Assembly (NCBI GenBank): GCA_946183755.1
Contig: CAMHCZ010000007.1
Location: forward strand, 1 to 25,705
Source of the DNA: an uncultured bacterium
GTDB lineage: Bacteria; Bacteroidota; Bacteroidia; Bacteroidales; Paludibacteraceae
Length of the DNA: 25,705 nucleotides
Reading direction: 5' to 3'
The notes beneath the pieces were generated by a model. The model ran no database searches. It saw only the letters and a list, made by a program, of their open reading frames with translations, and had not been told where the DNA came from. Shown here in pieces: positions 1 through 7,890 of this stretch; the first letter of the stretch is position 1, and every line of letters starts with the position of its first letter. The position numbers and the translations under genes are program-made.

Positions 1-621
1 TGTGCTGGCTATGAAGTGCGTGTCGGCAGTCAGTCCGTTTCGGCTGAAATACTCGTTGCGCGCACGGACTATTCCGTTGTAGTTCACGTCAATGTTCTGC
101 ACATAAATCCATGTGCGCACGCAGTTGTCCTTCACGCTCATGCCTTCCTGGGCGAGCATTCTGCCGTAGTCTGAGAATATGTGATTCATCTGCGCCTTGG
201 ACGTGGTCACGCCGGTGCTGTCCTTGTACGACGCCAGAAAACACTGGTCGTACTCGCCTCCGCGCACGACGGAGAACTCTGAATCGCCAGTCACCTCGAC
301 TCCGGTCTGCAGCCACAGCCACAGAGCCACCTTGGTGCCGTCGAGCGGAGGCTGCTCCACCACGGACACAGCGCAATTCTCGTCACCGATGGCAGCATTG
401 AGCGCCGAAGCCTGGTTGGCGGCATCGCTCACGAAGAAGCGCATGAACACCGGTACAGCTCCGCACACCTCGTCCGACTCGAGCAACGTATGCTTGTGCG
501 CCAGCACGTTGGCGAGTTGCTTTTCGAAAGAGCCGTCGAGCACATCGGCATGGATAATGGCATGACACTCTGACACCTTGCCGCACGAAATGCCGAATGT
601 CTGTATGTTCTTTGTATTCAT
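1..621 (-). CDS. RidA/chorismatase-like protein, 3' part missing
   Basis: The frame opens with ATG at 621 (MNTKNIQTFGISC...) and stays open for 207 codons to the window edge, so the C-terminus lies outside. The visible end, with RTWIYVQNID, a run of the form YNGIVRARNEYF and THFIAST, resembles the YjgF/RidA fold as used in long Rid-like proteins and FkbO/Hyg5-type chorismatases. Such proteins act as enamine/imine deaminases or chorismate hydrolases; which applies here cannot be told. No signal peptide is seen, so it is probably cytoplasmic. It starts 36 bases after the stop of the cytochrome c lipoprotein on the same strand and may be the last gene of that operon, although a cytoplasmic Rid-like enzyme has no obvious role in an envelope system. 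Family assignment is from recalled motifs only. Confidence 0.6.
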   Translation of the reverse strand, partial: MNTKNIQTFGISCGKVSECHAIIHADVLDGSFEKQLANVLAHKHTLLESDEVCGAVPVFMRFFVSDAANQASALNAAIGDENCAVSVVEQPPLDGTKVALWLWLQTGVEVTGDSEFSVVRGGEYDQCFLASYKDSTGVTTSKAQMNHIFSDYGRMLAQEGMSVKDNCVRTWIYVQNIDVNYNGIVRARNEYFSRNGLTADTHFIAST

Positions 622-657
622 TCTGTTTATAAGTTTTGTATAGTCAGTTAGTTAGTC

Positions 658-1422
658 TTAATTCATTTTCGCTCCGGCGTTAATCCAGTCGCGCAGCAGT
701 TTCTGGTTGTTATACTCCAGTCCGTCCACGTTGCTCACATGGTCGTAATGCCAAGGAAGCGCGCCGTCGGTCTTAGCCTCCGTGGCGACTCTGTACAGCA
801 CCGAGTTGTCCGCATCGCCAGCGACCACTCTCTTGCTGCCCGACACCGTCTTGGCGTCAACGCCCACCAGCTCGGCGTAGCTTCTCTCCTTGCCCACGAG
901 GTGCATGTCGGCAGCCGCAGAGCCTTCGCCATGGCAGCGGAAGCACTTTCCCTTGCCGGCTATCAGTTTGCTGTATATGCCGCAATAGACGCCGACATCG
1001 CGTCCGTCAGCCTCGTAGAAAATCGTGTCGCGCGGGTCCCAGTCCGGGTTGTCCTGAAAGGAGAATATCGTGTCGTAGCTCACCACTCGCTTGTATATCG
1101 AGTTGATGGCGCACAGCTCCACGGTGGAAACCGAGTTCTCCATGCCCGAGAGTGTGATGTCGATGGACTCGGACGTAGGCGGGATTATCTTGGAAATCGT
1201 AGGGAAGGAGTCGCCCTCGGCAAAACCGGCGACGACAAGCGTGTAGCTCTTGCCGAGCTCGTTCCACGAAGAGGCGTTGGCAAGCGAGCCTGTCACCTTG
1301 ACGACATAACCGTCCTTGAACGTCACCGCCGACGACGTCTTTATGTCGCCGTCGTCGCACGACGAGACCGTCAGAGCCAGCGCCGACATAAGCCCAAGCA
1401 ATATTTTCGAGTGTTTATTCAT
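658..1422 (-). CDS. Surface lipoprotein with one cytochrome c heme site
   Basis: I chose the ATG at 1422 (MNKHSKILLG...) over one at 1440, because it gives a normal lipoprotein signal ending in LTVSSC followed by DDGD. The 254-residue product has about 130 residues of unassigned sequence, then one c-type heme motif, CFRCH, at residues 160-164. The C-terminal part (VVAGDADNSVLYRV ... LLRDWINAGA) has the layout of planctomycete-type cytochrome c domains (PSCyt1), in which a C-terminal helix ends in WI..GA. The usual MP with the methionine heme ligand is not seen; LPWH stands at about that place, so a histidine may be the second ligand (inference). The gene starts about 20 bases after the upstream porin stop, so the two are surely co-transcribed. 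Likely an electron carrier on the outer membrane. Confidence 0.75.
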   Translation of the reverse strand: MNKHSKILLGLMSALALTVSSCDDGDIKTSSAVTFKDGYVVKVTGSLANASSWNELGKSYTLVVAGFAEGDSFPTISKIIPPTSESIDITLSGMENSVSTVELCAINSIYKRVVSYDTIFSFQDNPDWDPRDTIFYEADGRDVGVYCGIYSKLIAGKGKCFRCHGEGSAAADMHLVGKERSYAELVGVDAKTVSGSKRVVAGDADNSVLYRVATEAKTDGALPWHYDHVSNVDGLEYNNQKLLRDWINAGAKMN

Positions 1423-1443
1423 GACTTTCTGCATTAACAATCA

Positions 1444-2661
1444 TCAGAAACTGTACTGAAGCTGGATAACGCCCTTGTGCATAGACAATCCAAGGTCGTC
1501 GAGGTCACGATCGAGCTGAGTCTCGTGTCCCGTGCGGCCTGTGAACTGATACATGGCTTGCAGTTTCAGGTTCAAGCGGTTGAAGAAATAATTGAAGCCC
1601 ACGGCAGGCATATTCAGGAATCCGTCGGCATCGAGGGCGTTGCGGTCCATGAAGTCGTAGCGGAGCGCCGCCTGCAGGCTCTTCGTTATGAAGTAGCCGC
1701 CCTGGATGTAGCCGCCCACATAGTCGTAGGACTCGCTTATCTTCTGGCGCTCGGTGAATCCGACGTGCATGTAGTAAGCCTCGCCCGCAAGGTAAAGCCT
1801 CTTGTAGAGCCACGACACCTCGAGCCCGGCGCGCGTGTCGTTGGTGCTCTCGTTCTCGCTCTCCACGTTTATGTTGCCGGAAAGAGCCACAAGCAGCTTG
1901 TTCTCGTTCAGACGGTTAGGGTCGCCCTGTGTCGATGGCATAACGCCGAACGGCATATACGAGATTCGTCCACCGTAGAGCAGCGACGGTATGTGCCAGT
2001 CGTCGCTGAAGGTCTTTGTGGCGAGGTTGGTGGATGCGCCTGTGCCGTTCCACACGCCCACCTCGTAGCCGAACTTTCCGCCCACAAGTCCGTGCACCTC
2101 CACGCCCAAGTCCCAGCCTGTGCTCATGGACGGCGTGACGGCGTTCAGCACATACGGCATGATGACCTCGGCTGTGAGCGACGTCGGCATGGCTGGCATG
2201 AGCGTACCGCCAAGAGTCGTAAGGAACGCATGAGTGAACGGTGTCTTGAACTTGCCCACCTTGACAGCGAACGGGTCAACGACCTTGACGTCGAACCACG
2301 CCTGCTGAAGGATTTTCGCTCCGCTCGCCGCCGCGTTAATAGAAAGGTTGAACGACACCTTGTCGAACGCCTTGCCGGTGAATCCGAGCACAGCGTAAGG
2401 CACAGAGAAACCGGAATTCTCTATGTTGTCCTGGTTATACGCCTTGTCCAGTCCCTCGTCGTCATACCAGTTAAAACTTCCGGCTGTCTGAACCATGAGG
2501 TAAGGCTTGAACACGAAGTCGCCCTTCTTTGACTGAATCGAAAAGCCCTTGCGCCCAGCCAACGACACAACGCCGTTCTCCGTGTCCTCTTCTTCCTGCT
2601 GCGCCATCGACGCCAACGGCATCGCGAACGCCAACATTGATGCTAATAGAATCTTCTTCAT
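1444..2661 (-). CDS. OprP/OprO-like outer membrane porin
   Basis: A 405-residue protein with a signal peptide ending near MPLASMAQQ and a C-terminus ending in aromatic Phe after alternating residues (VIQLQYSF), as in outer-membrane beta-barrels. The body has the features of the phosphate-selective porin O/P family: VKVGKFKTPF, an early strand with FKPYLMVQTAG, and a WDLGVEVHG strand. The mature N-terminus starts with an acidic stretch, QQEEEDTENG. Name and substrate in this family are unreliable; in this setting iron, phosphate or a small chelate are all possible. It lies between the two cytochrome-type lipoprotein genes with gaps of 34 and about 20 bases, so it belongs to the same transcript. 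Confidence 0.8.
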   Translation of the reverse strand: MKKILLASMLAFAMPLASMAQQEEEDTENGVVSLAGRKGFSIQSKKGDFVFKPYLMVQTAGSFNWYDDEGLDKAYNQDNIENSGFSVPYAVLGFTGKAFDKVSFNLSINAAASGAKILQQAWFDVKVVDPFAVKVGKFKTPFTHAFLTTLGGTLMPAMPTSLTAEVIMPYVLNAVTPSMSTGWDLGVEVHGLVGGKFGYEVGVWNGTGASTNLATKTFSDDWHIPSLLYGGRISYMPFGVMPSTQGDPNRLNENKLLVALSGNINVESENESTNDTRAGLEVSWLYKRLYLAGEAYYMHVGFTERQKISESYDYVGGYIQGGYFITKSLQAALRYDFMDRNALDADGFLNMPAVGFNYFFNRLNLKLQAMYQFTGRTGHETQLDRDLDDLGLSMHKGVIQLQYSF

Positions 2662-2695
2662 TTTTATGATGTTTATTTATTGATTTTCGTTTGGT

Positions 2696-4114
2696 TTACA
2701 ATGAGTTGAGGAACGCCAGCAACGCATCACGGTCGCTCTTGCTCATCTTCTTGAATATGTTCTTTGAAGCCTCGCCCTCGCCTCCGTGCCACATTATCGC
2801 CTCGGTCAGGTTGCGTGCGCGGCCGTCGTGCAGGAAGTATGTGTGTCCGTTGACCACCTTCTGCAGTCCGATGCCCCACAGCGGCGTCGTGCGCCACTCG
2901 TTGCCTCGCGCCAGTCCGCTCACATAGTTATCGTTCAGTCCCACGCCCATTATCTCGGAGCCCATGTCGTGCAGCAGGTAGTCGCTGTAAGGGTGTATGG
3001 TCTGGTTGCCGAGCCATGGCAGTCGTGTGCCGTTGAGCAGCGTGCTGCCGCCTGGACGTGTGTGCAGTGTCGTGACGTGGCAGAGGTGGCACTTGGCCTT
3101 GTAGAACATCTGCTCGCCGCGCTTGACGGTCGGGTCGTTGACATTGCGCCTTGCCGGCACGCCCAGCGCCTGCATGTACAGGTCCACGTCCTCCATGTCC
3201 TCGGTCGTGACCTCAAGCTCGTTGTACGACAGTCCCATCATCGCGCCTTCGTTCATCTGCGTCTGTCCCTCGCATATCTCCTCGGGGAAGCGCGAGCTGG
3301 TGTAACCCATGTCGCTCGAGAAACCGAGTTCCACAGTCAGGTCGGCGTGCTGAGCCTTGTTGCCGCTCAGTCCGAGCTGATATTTTCCGCGCTCGGTTAT
3401 GTAGTTGCACCTGCCCGATATTCCGTACTCGGGGTAGTTGCTCTTGGCCGCCAGCGCCTCTATCTCCTTCGGGTCAAGAGCCATCATCTGCCCCATGCCG
3501 ACGTGCCTGAGCGGTGTGCGCACCGTGATGAACAGATCCTCCGGCGCTATGCTGTCGGCGTACCATTCGGTTATCTCGTAGGTGAAGTAGCAAAGCTGGT
3601 AAGGCTCGCCGTCGGGGAACGTGAAGTCCTCGTAATGCTTCTCCGCCTTGAACTTGCCTTCGGGCTTCACACCGTAGATGGACTGGTCGTGCAGCACACG
3701 ACCGTAGTTCTGGAAGAATTTGCCGTTCTTGCGGCTGATGTAAACAAGGGCGGTCGTCATGCCTGCCACGCCGCTGCCCTCCTTGCTCGTCCACATGGCT
3801 GGCGTAGTGCTGCCTGTGTTGTGGTGGCAGCTTCCGCAGCTGTATCCGGCATAGACAGGGCCAAGTCCGCTGTTCTCGGTCGGTCCGTCGTCATAGAGTT
3901 GGTCGCCGCGGTTGAAACGCGTGAACGTCGTCCCCGTCACCCATGGCGCCTCGGTGTCGTAGGCGTGGGACGTGCTCGAATAGATGGTTGATGTGCCAGC
4001 CGACAGCGCATAGCCTTCCTTGGCCTCGACATACTCCACGCCGTCATCCTCGCACGACGAGAACATTATCACATAAACAGACAAAAAGAAAAATAACCTT
4101 ATGGCACTTTTCAT
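2696..4114 (-). CDS. Di-heme oxidoreductase lipoprotein (DUF1111/DHOR family)
   Basis: A 472-residue lipoprotein: signal sequence, lipid Cys21 in MFSSC, then EDDG, an acidic start that fits export to the cell surface. Two c-type heme motifs are visible, CGSCH at 93-97 and CHLCH at 342-346. The C-terminal half carries the pattern of the di-heme oxidoreductase/putative peroxidase family (PF06537, DUF1111): KRGEQMFYKAKCHLCH, TPLWGIG, then YFLHDGRARNLTEAIMWHGG. Members resemble MauG/CcpA-type peroxidases by heme number, but activity is mostly unproven. The family is known to be found next to imelysin genes, as here. There is a 188-base gap to the upstream imelysin gene, in which I could not identify a promoter. 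Maturation would need periplasmic heme attachment and the cytochrome c assembly system, encoded elsewhere. Confidence 0.88.
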   Translation of the reverse strand: MKSAIRLFFFLSVYVIMFSSCEDDGVEYVEAKEGYALSAGTSTIYSSTSHAYDTEAPWVTGTTFTRFNRGDQLYDDGPTENSGLGPVYAGYSCGSCHHNTGSTTPAMWTSKEGSGVAGMTTALVYISRKNGKFFQNYGRVLHDQSIYGVKPEGKFKAEKHYEDFTFPDGEPYQLCYFTYEITEWYADSIAPEDLFITVRTPLRHVGMGQMMALDPKEIEALAAKSNYPEYGISGRCNYITERGKYQLGLSGNKAQHADLTVELGFSSDMGYTSSRFPEEICEGQTQMNEGAMMGLSYNELEVTTEDMEDVDLYMQALGVPARRNVNDPTVKRGEQMFYKAKCHLCHVTTLHTRPGGSTLLNGTRLPWLGNQTIHPYSDYLLHDMGSEIMGVGLNDNYVSGLARGNEWRTTPLWGIGLQKVVNGHTYFLHDGRARNLTEAIMWHGGEGEASKNIFKKMSKSDRDALLAFLNSL

Positions 4115-4302
4115 GAGTAATTGATTATTAATGGTTTGCCTTAAAGCGCACTTATGAAAAAAGACTTGTATTAAACCGCTTGTGACAATCCGTTTTTTAT
4201 TATACCAGCAAAGACGGAGCCTCGGTCGAAGTGACCGACAGCACCGCCTATGCGTTTGAGTTTCAGAGTATTGTGCTTATCACAGCACAGGCTCAGTATT
4301 TA
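4115..4302 (-). other. 188-base leader between imelysin and di-heme genes
   Basis: This is the only long gap in the minus-strand block. It holds a perfect 6-bp hairpin (arms 4222-4227 and 4233-4238, loop of five) and a second 5-bp hairpin near 4273-4288. Neither is followed by a clear U tract on the minus strand. No TAnnTTTG box with a TTG at the right distance was found. It may be an attenuator, a processing site that sets different levels for the two halves of the operon, or a leader with a weak promoter; the sequence does not decide. Confidence 0.35.
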
Positions 4303-5475
4303 TTAATCCTTCACTGTGCGCGCTTTTCCGTCCTTGAAGATGAGGAACTCAAGTGTGTGGAATCCGCGTATAGCCTGAGCTGCCTCTATCGACGCGCTTT
4401 CCTCGTCGTACTCGCCTGTCCAGCCGAGAGCAGAGAAGTCGCCGTTCTTGATGATGGCTACGATGTCAGACTGCGACAATGGCCATGAGTCCATGTTTGG
4501 GTCGAGGCCCTTGTCGGCCACTGGTCCGAAGAGGAACGCCTCGCTTGACTCCCATGGCTCACGGGCTGCGAGCCAGAGTTCAGCCAATGCCTCGAACTTG
4601 CTGTTTGACGGTGCTGCAACGAATGCGTTAACACCAGCGAGCAGAGCCGCATTTGCCTCAGCAAGCTCCTTGTATGTAGGCAGAACAACGTTGTCAACAT
4701 AGTTCACGTTAACTTGCTGGAGTGTTGCTTCTGGTATCGCGCTTATGTCAATCTTCTCAAGAGCGTCCTTAAGTGCAGCGCAAGCATCCTGAGCCGCGAT
4801 AGCCTCATTCGAGTTGATGTTATTACGGAAAGGCTGAGGAATAGCGAGTATCGCGTTGATGGCTGCTGTTATCTTTGCGTCAACGTCGGCTGCTGTCGCC
4901 GCGTCAACCGCAGCTATGGCATTAATGAGGGACTTCTCAGACTTTGTTCCGTTCGTAGTGCCGTAGAATGCATTCTGTATTGACTTGATATTGTTCGAAT
5001 AGTCAACACGTGAGTGCCAGCTGTACCATGACTCAACTGCGTAGAGAGCGTCGGTCTGCTTGCCTGCTGCGAACAGAGCCACTGGGTCGCCGATCTTAGC
5101 CTCGCCCACCTCATTGGCGATGTCGATACATCCGTCAATTATCTGCTGTGTCGCGTCCTCGACCGCAGCAAACGAAGACGCGCCTGCCTGGCCAGCCGAC
5201 TTGAAGTTGGAAGCGTAGGATGCGCCACCGTCGTAGCTGACGTTCCAGTCATTGTAGAGCTCTGTTGCGTCTGCGTTAAGGTAAGTTGCCACAGCCTGCA
5301 TGTACTTGCCCCAGTTCTCAGCGTTGTCCGCCGCATAATCAAGAGAATCAGCCGCTGTAGATGCCGAAGTGGAACGTACAGAAGACTTGTCCTTGTCGTC
5401 GTCGCATGACGCCAGCGACATTTGCATTGCCACGCCCATCACGAGCGCGATTGCGTAAATAAATCTTTTTTTCAT
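4303..5475 (-). CDS. Imelysin-like lipoprotein, circularly permuted (M75-like)
   Basis: A 390-residue lipoprotein with lipid Cys24 (SLASC) followed by DDDKDK. The C-terminal third has the signature that opens ordinary imelysins: a YVDNVVLPTYKEL helix at about 259-271, REPWESSEAFLFGPV at 305-319, DSWPLS, and GFHTLE at 371-376, which is the family's GxHxxE motif. The signature of the second half of ordinary imelysins (ESWYSWHSRVDYSNNIKSIQ, 148-167) comes before it. The two four-helix bundles are therefore in swapped order. A circularly permuted imelysin from Bacteroides ovatus has been solved by crystallography, so this topology has a precedent. The family was once listed as peptidase M75, but the structures argue against protease activity and point to iron uptake. 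The gene starts 30 bases after the porin stop. Confidence 0.9.
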   Translation of the reverse strand: MKKRFIYAIALVMGVAMQMSLASCDDDKDKSSVRSTSASTAADSLDYAADNAENWGKYMQAVATYLNADATELYNDWNVSYDGGASYASNFKSAGQAGASSFAAVEDATQQIIDGCIDIANEVGEAKIGDPVALFAAGKQTDALYAVESWYSWHSRVDYSNNIKSIQNAFYGTTNGTKSEKSLINAIAAVDAATAADVDAKITAAINAILAIPQPFRNNINSNEAIAAQDACAALKDALEKIDISAIPEATLQQVNVNYVDNVVLPTYKELAEANAALLAGVNAFVAAPSNSKFEALAELWLAAREPWESSEAFLFGPVADKGLDPNMDSWPLSQSDIVAIIKNGDFSALGWTGEYDEESASIEAAQAIRGFHTLEFLIFKDGKARTVKD

Positions 5476-5505
5476 AAGTCTATTTGTTATTTTATTTGGT
5501 TAGTG

Positions 5506-7053
5506 TTATTTCTTGGCGAACCATCCGACATAAGCTATGCCGATGGACAGGTCGTTCTCTGTGTTTATCTTGGTTCCGCTCACGACATAGCCGTTGTTCT
5601 TGAACGGATTGTCGGTGCCGAAGTGGCGTGTCGTCCAGTCGAGCTTGACCACGAGATTAGGAAGCGCGAACCAATTCACGCCGACAGTCCACATAGCGAC
5701 CTCGGTTCTTGGGTCCGAAGTCTTGACATCGTCCTTCCACTGCGGATTGTAATATTCGTAGCGAGCGAAAGGCAGTATCTTTATCGGTTTCTTCGAAGGT
5801 ATGAACGCGCCGATGTTTATGCCCACCTCAGCAGCGTAGCTCACTGCCTCGTGATACGGAATCGTGCCGCTCAGCATTCCCGAAGGCGATGTGATTATCG
5901 GTGTGTATTTCGCGCCGGTGAATCCTGCCGTCTTGGCGAGTTTATCGACATTGCCGACATTGCCGTAAAGGAAGTTTCCACGAGCCACGACATACTTGTT
6001 CTTATACTCTGCGTCTGCCGAATACAGCCGCACCGGCAGCGACAGCGAGTTGTACTTGTATGGCTTGATGGCGTTCTTGCCGGCGTCGCGCAGATAATAC
6101 CAGCTGCCGCCGACTCTCAGTCCTGGCACGCCGTTGTAGTTCACACGAGCCACATACGCCGGGCAGCTGAAGTTGTCTTCCTCGAATATGCCTTGGCTCG
6201 CGCCTCCCACGAAGTCGTAGCGGTCAAACTCATCGGCAGTGAGCCCTGTCACCACCTGCAGCTGATAATCGAAATTGTACCAGCCCTTGCCTAACGAGCC
6301 GAACAGTTCAAGTCCGGTCTCGTGCCATGTCGAAGGGATTATCTTGGTCTCGCCCTCCGGACGGCGTGTGCCGAAGAAGTTGATTGGCTCGTGGTGCGAG
6401 TTAGTCAAGCCTACCGGAACTATAATGTGTCCCGCACGGACATTCAGTTCCTTGAATATCGTCGCTGTTATATGAAACTGCTCCAGGGCGACCTCACCGC
6501 CCTTCTCTATCTCGAGCTCCGCCTCTCCGTTCTCCGAGCCTGTGCCTATCTCATACTCAAACGTCGAGCCCGTACCTCCGGACTCGAACTCAACCTCCGC
6601 GCCCATCTGAAACCAGCGGTTGAACTTGTAGTCGCCAGCCAGCACGAAGCGAGGTATCGCGATCCGTCCTTTCTCCTCCCGGTAGTTGCCGTATGGCGCA
6701 TTGAAGCGGTTGGGGCCGTAGTCCATATAACTCGCCCACATCTCGCCGTAGCCTCCTACACGAAACTTCGAGAAATCCTCGTTGTCGTTATACTCCTTAT
6801 TAAAACCAAGCACCACCTTGGACTTCTTCTTTTTGTCACCTTTATCGTGCTTGTCGTAATGTCCGCCGCCGCGTGTAGCGCCAGTCTGGCCATCGACCGC
6901 CTCAAATCCTCTTTGCGACGCCTCTATAGCCTCCACTCTTTTCAGCAGAGAGTCATAAGCCGCACGGCTGACAACATCGGCCGACTGCGACTTGGCATAA
7001 AACTGCGTCATCAACACGCAAAGCGCTAATAAACAAGGCTTAAGAATTCTCAT
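5506..7053 (-). CDS. Outer membrane porin, first gene of the imelysin operon
   Basis: A 515-residue protein with a signal peptide (about residues 1-22, ending FYAKSQ), a short helical, possibly coiled-coil segment (SLLKRVEAIEASQ, 35-47), a Gly/His/Asp/Lys-rich linker at 62-80 (HYDKHDKGDKKKK), and then a long beta-barrel region with alternating hydrophobic strands (FRVGGYGEMWASY, LNVRAGHIIVPVG, YEYYNPQW) and a final strand IGIAYVGWFAKK. The plan, coiled coil then barrel, is usual for OprP/OprO-like porins of Bacteroidetes. The charged linker could bind metal or stay disordered (inference). A good promoter lies 34-64 bases upstream of the start. It is longer than, and clearly different from, the second porin of this block, so the two are not a recent duplication. 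Confidence 0.8.
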   Translation of the reverse strand: MRILKPCLLALCVLMTQFYAKSQSADVVSRAAYDSLLKRVEAIEASQRGFEAVDGQTGATRGGGHYDKHDKGDKKKKSKVVLGFNKEYNDNEDFSKFRVGGYGEMWASYMDYGPNRFNAPYGNYREEKGRIAIPRFVLAGDYKFNRWFQMGAEVEFESGGTGSTFEYEIGTGSENGEAELEIEKGGEVALEQFHITATIFKELNVRAGHIIVPVGLTNSHHEPINFFGTRRPEGETKIIPSTWHETGLELFGSLGKGWYNFDYQLQVVTGLTADEFDRYDFVGGASQGIFEEDNFSCPAYVARVNYNGVPGLRVGGSWYYLRDAGKNAIKPYKYNSLSLPVRLYSADAEYKNKYVVARGNFLYGNVGNVDKLAKTAGFTGAKYTPIITSPSGMLSGTIPYHEAVSYAAEVGINIGAFIPSKKPIKILPFARYEYYNPQWKDDVKTSDPRTEVAMWTVGVNWFALPNLVVKLDWTTRHFGTDNPFKNNGYVVSGTKINTENDLSIGIAYVGWFAKK

Positions 7054-7086
7054 AATAGGTTCTTGTTTTTCTTTTTTTCACCGATG

Positions 7087-7117
7087 CAAAGGTATTTCCG
7101 CCCAAAAGCCACCACAA
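7087..7117 (-). promoter_or_regulatory. Bacteroidetes-type promoter of the porin-imelysin operon
   Basis: On the minus strand TTG (7117-7115), a 20-base spacer and TACCTTTG (7094-7087) match the consensus TTG-N19-21-TAnnTTTG. Transcription should begin near 7080, giving a leader of about 27 bases. An imperfect palindrome at 7124-7138 (CAAATGATGATTTTG on the plus strand) lies just upstream of the -33 element and could be an operator, but it matches no site I can name. Confidence 0.75.
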
Positions 7118-7237
7118 TCACTACAAATGATGATTTTGCTGCCAAGGCATATACCTATTTTTTGTTAGTCTTGCGCATTAGCCATGTCTTAACGATTCCC
7201 AAATACGCCGTAAAACACACAGAAACAGCGCTTGCGA

Positions 7238-7268
7238 TTGACTTTTTTGCAGAAAAGCACTATCTTTG
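7238..7268 (+). promoter_or_regulatory. Promoter of hpt-adk
   Basis: TTG at 7238-7240, 20 bases, then TATCTTTG at 7261-7268 fit the Bacteroidetes consensus exactly. It points away from the porin promoter, so the 248-base gap is a divergent control region with about 120 bases between the two -33 elements. The leader to the hpt start would be some 25-30 bases. Confidence 0.8.
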
Positions 7269-7301
7269 AGAGTTTGAATTATCCTCACAAAATGTGACCG
7301 C

Positions 7302-7844
7302 ATGGGAAACATCACAATCAAAGACAAGACATTCAGACCTTACATCACAGCCAAGCAGCTGGAAGCCATCGTGGACAGAGTCGCCGATGAGATAAACAGG
7401 GACATCGAAGGCAAGAAGCCGATTTTCCTCGCCACACTCAACGGAGCGTTCATGTTCGCGGCGGACCTGCTGAAAAGGATCAAGAATACCGATTGCCAGA
7501 TATCATTCATTAAAATATCATCATACTCGGGAACCGAGACCACCGGCAATGCAAAGGAACTGATAGGGCTGAACGAGGACATAAGCGGAAGGACTATCAT
7601 CATACTCGAGGACATAATCGAGACCGGCATCACCATGAGGAACATACTGGACAAACTCGCCACACATAACCCCAAGGAGATAAAAATAGCCACGCTTTTC
7701 TTCAAGCCGCAGAAGCTGAAAGTGGAAGGCATAGCCCCAGACTATGTGGGAATGAAGGCCGCGGACGAGTTCATCGTCGGATACGGACTGGACTACGACG
7801 GATACGGCAGAAACCTCTCCGACATCTACATAGCGACAGAATAG
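7302..7844 (+). CDS. hpt: Hypoxanthine phosphoribosyltransferase
   Basis: A 180-residue type I phosphoribosyltransferase. The PRPP-binding signature IIILEDIIETGITM is complete, the flexible-loop region with ISSYSGTE is present, and the start of the hood (LNGAFMFAADLLKRI) is typical of HPRT. It joins hypoxanthine or guanine to PRPP to give IMP or GMP in the cytoplasm, the salvage route of purine synthesis. Length is normal for the family. The stop codon lies inside a short AGAAT repeat (about 7839-7858). It is followed after 46 bases by adk on the same strand. Confidence 0.93.
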   Translation: MGNITIKDKTFRPYITAKQLEAIVDRVADEINRDIEGKKPIFLATLNGAFMFAADLLKRIKNTDCQISFIKISSYSGTETTGNAKELIGLNEDISGRTIIILEDIIETGITMRNILDKLATHNPKEIKIATLFFKPQKLKVEGIAPDYVGMKAADEFIVGYGLDYDGYGRNLSDIYIATE

Positions 7845-7890
7845 AATAGAATAGAACACAAACAACAATTTATAATCTAACAAAAACAAA

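Noticed and set aside
1477..3991. Long plus-strand reading frames opposite the porin and di-heme genes
   Set aside because: They are antisense shadows of GC-rich codon bias: rich in His, Arg, Val and Leu, without family motifs. The minus-strand frames hold signal peptides, heme motifs and barrels.
4303..5475. Imelysin as a metallopeptidase through HxxE
   Set aside because: The GxHxxE motif is present, but published structures of the family do not resemble HxxE peptidases; iron-related binding is the better reading.
7838..7858. AGAAT pentamer repeat at the end of hpt
   Set aside because: Only about four units, the stop codon lies inside, and slippage would change only the last residues. No evidence of phase variation.
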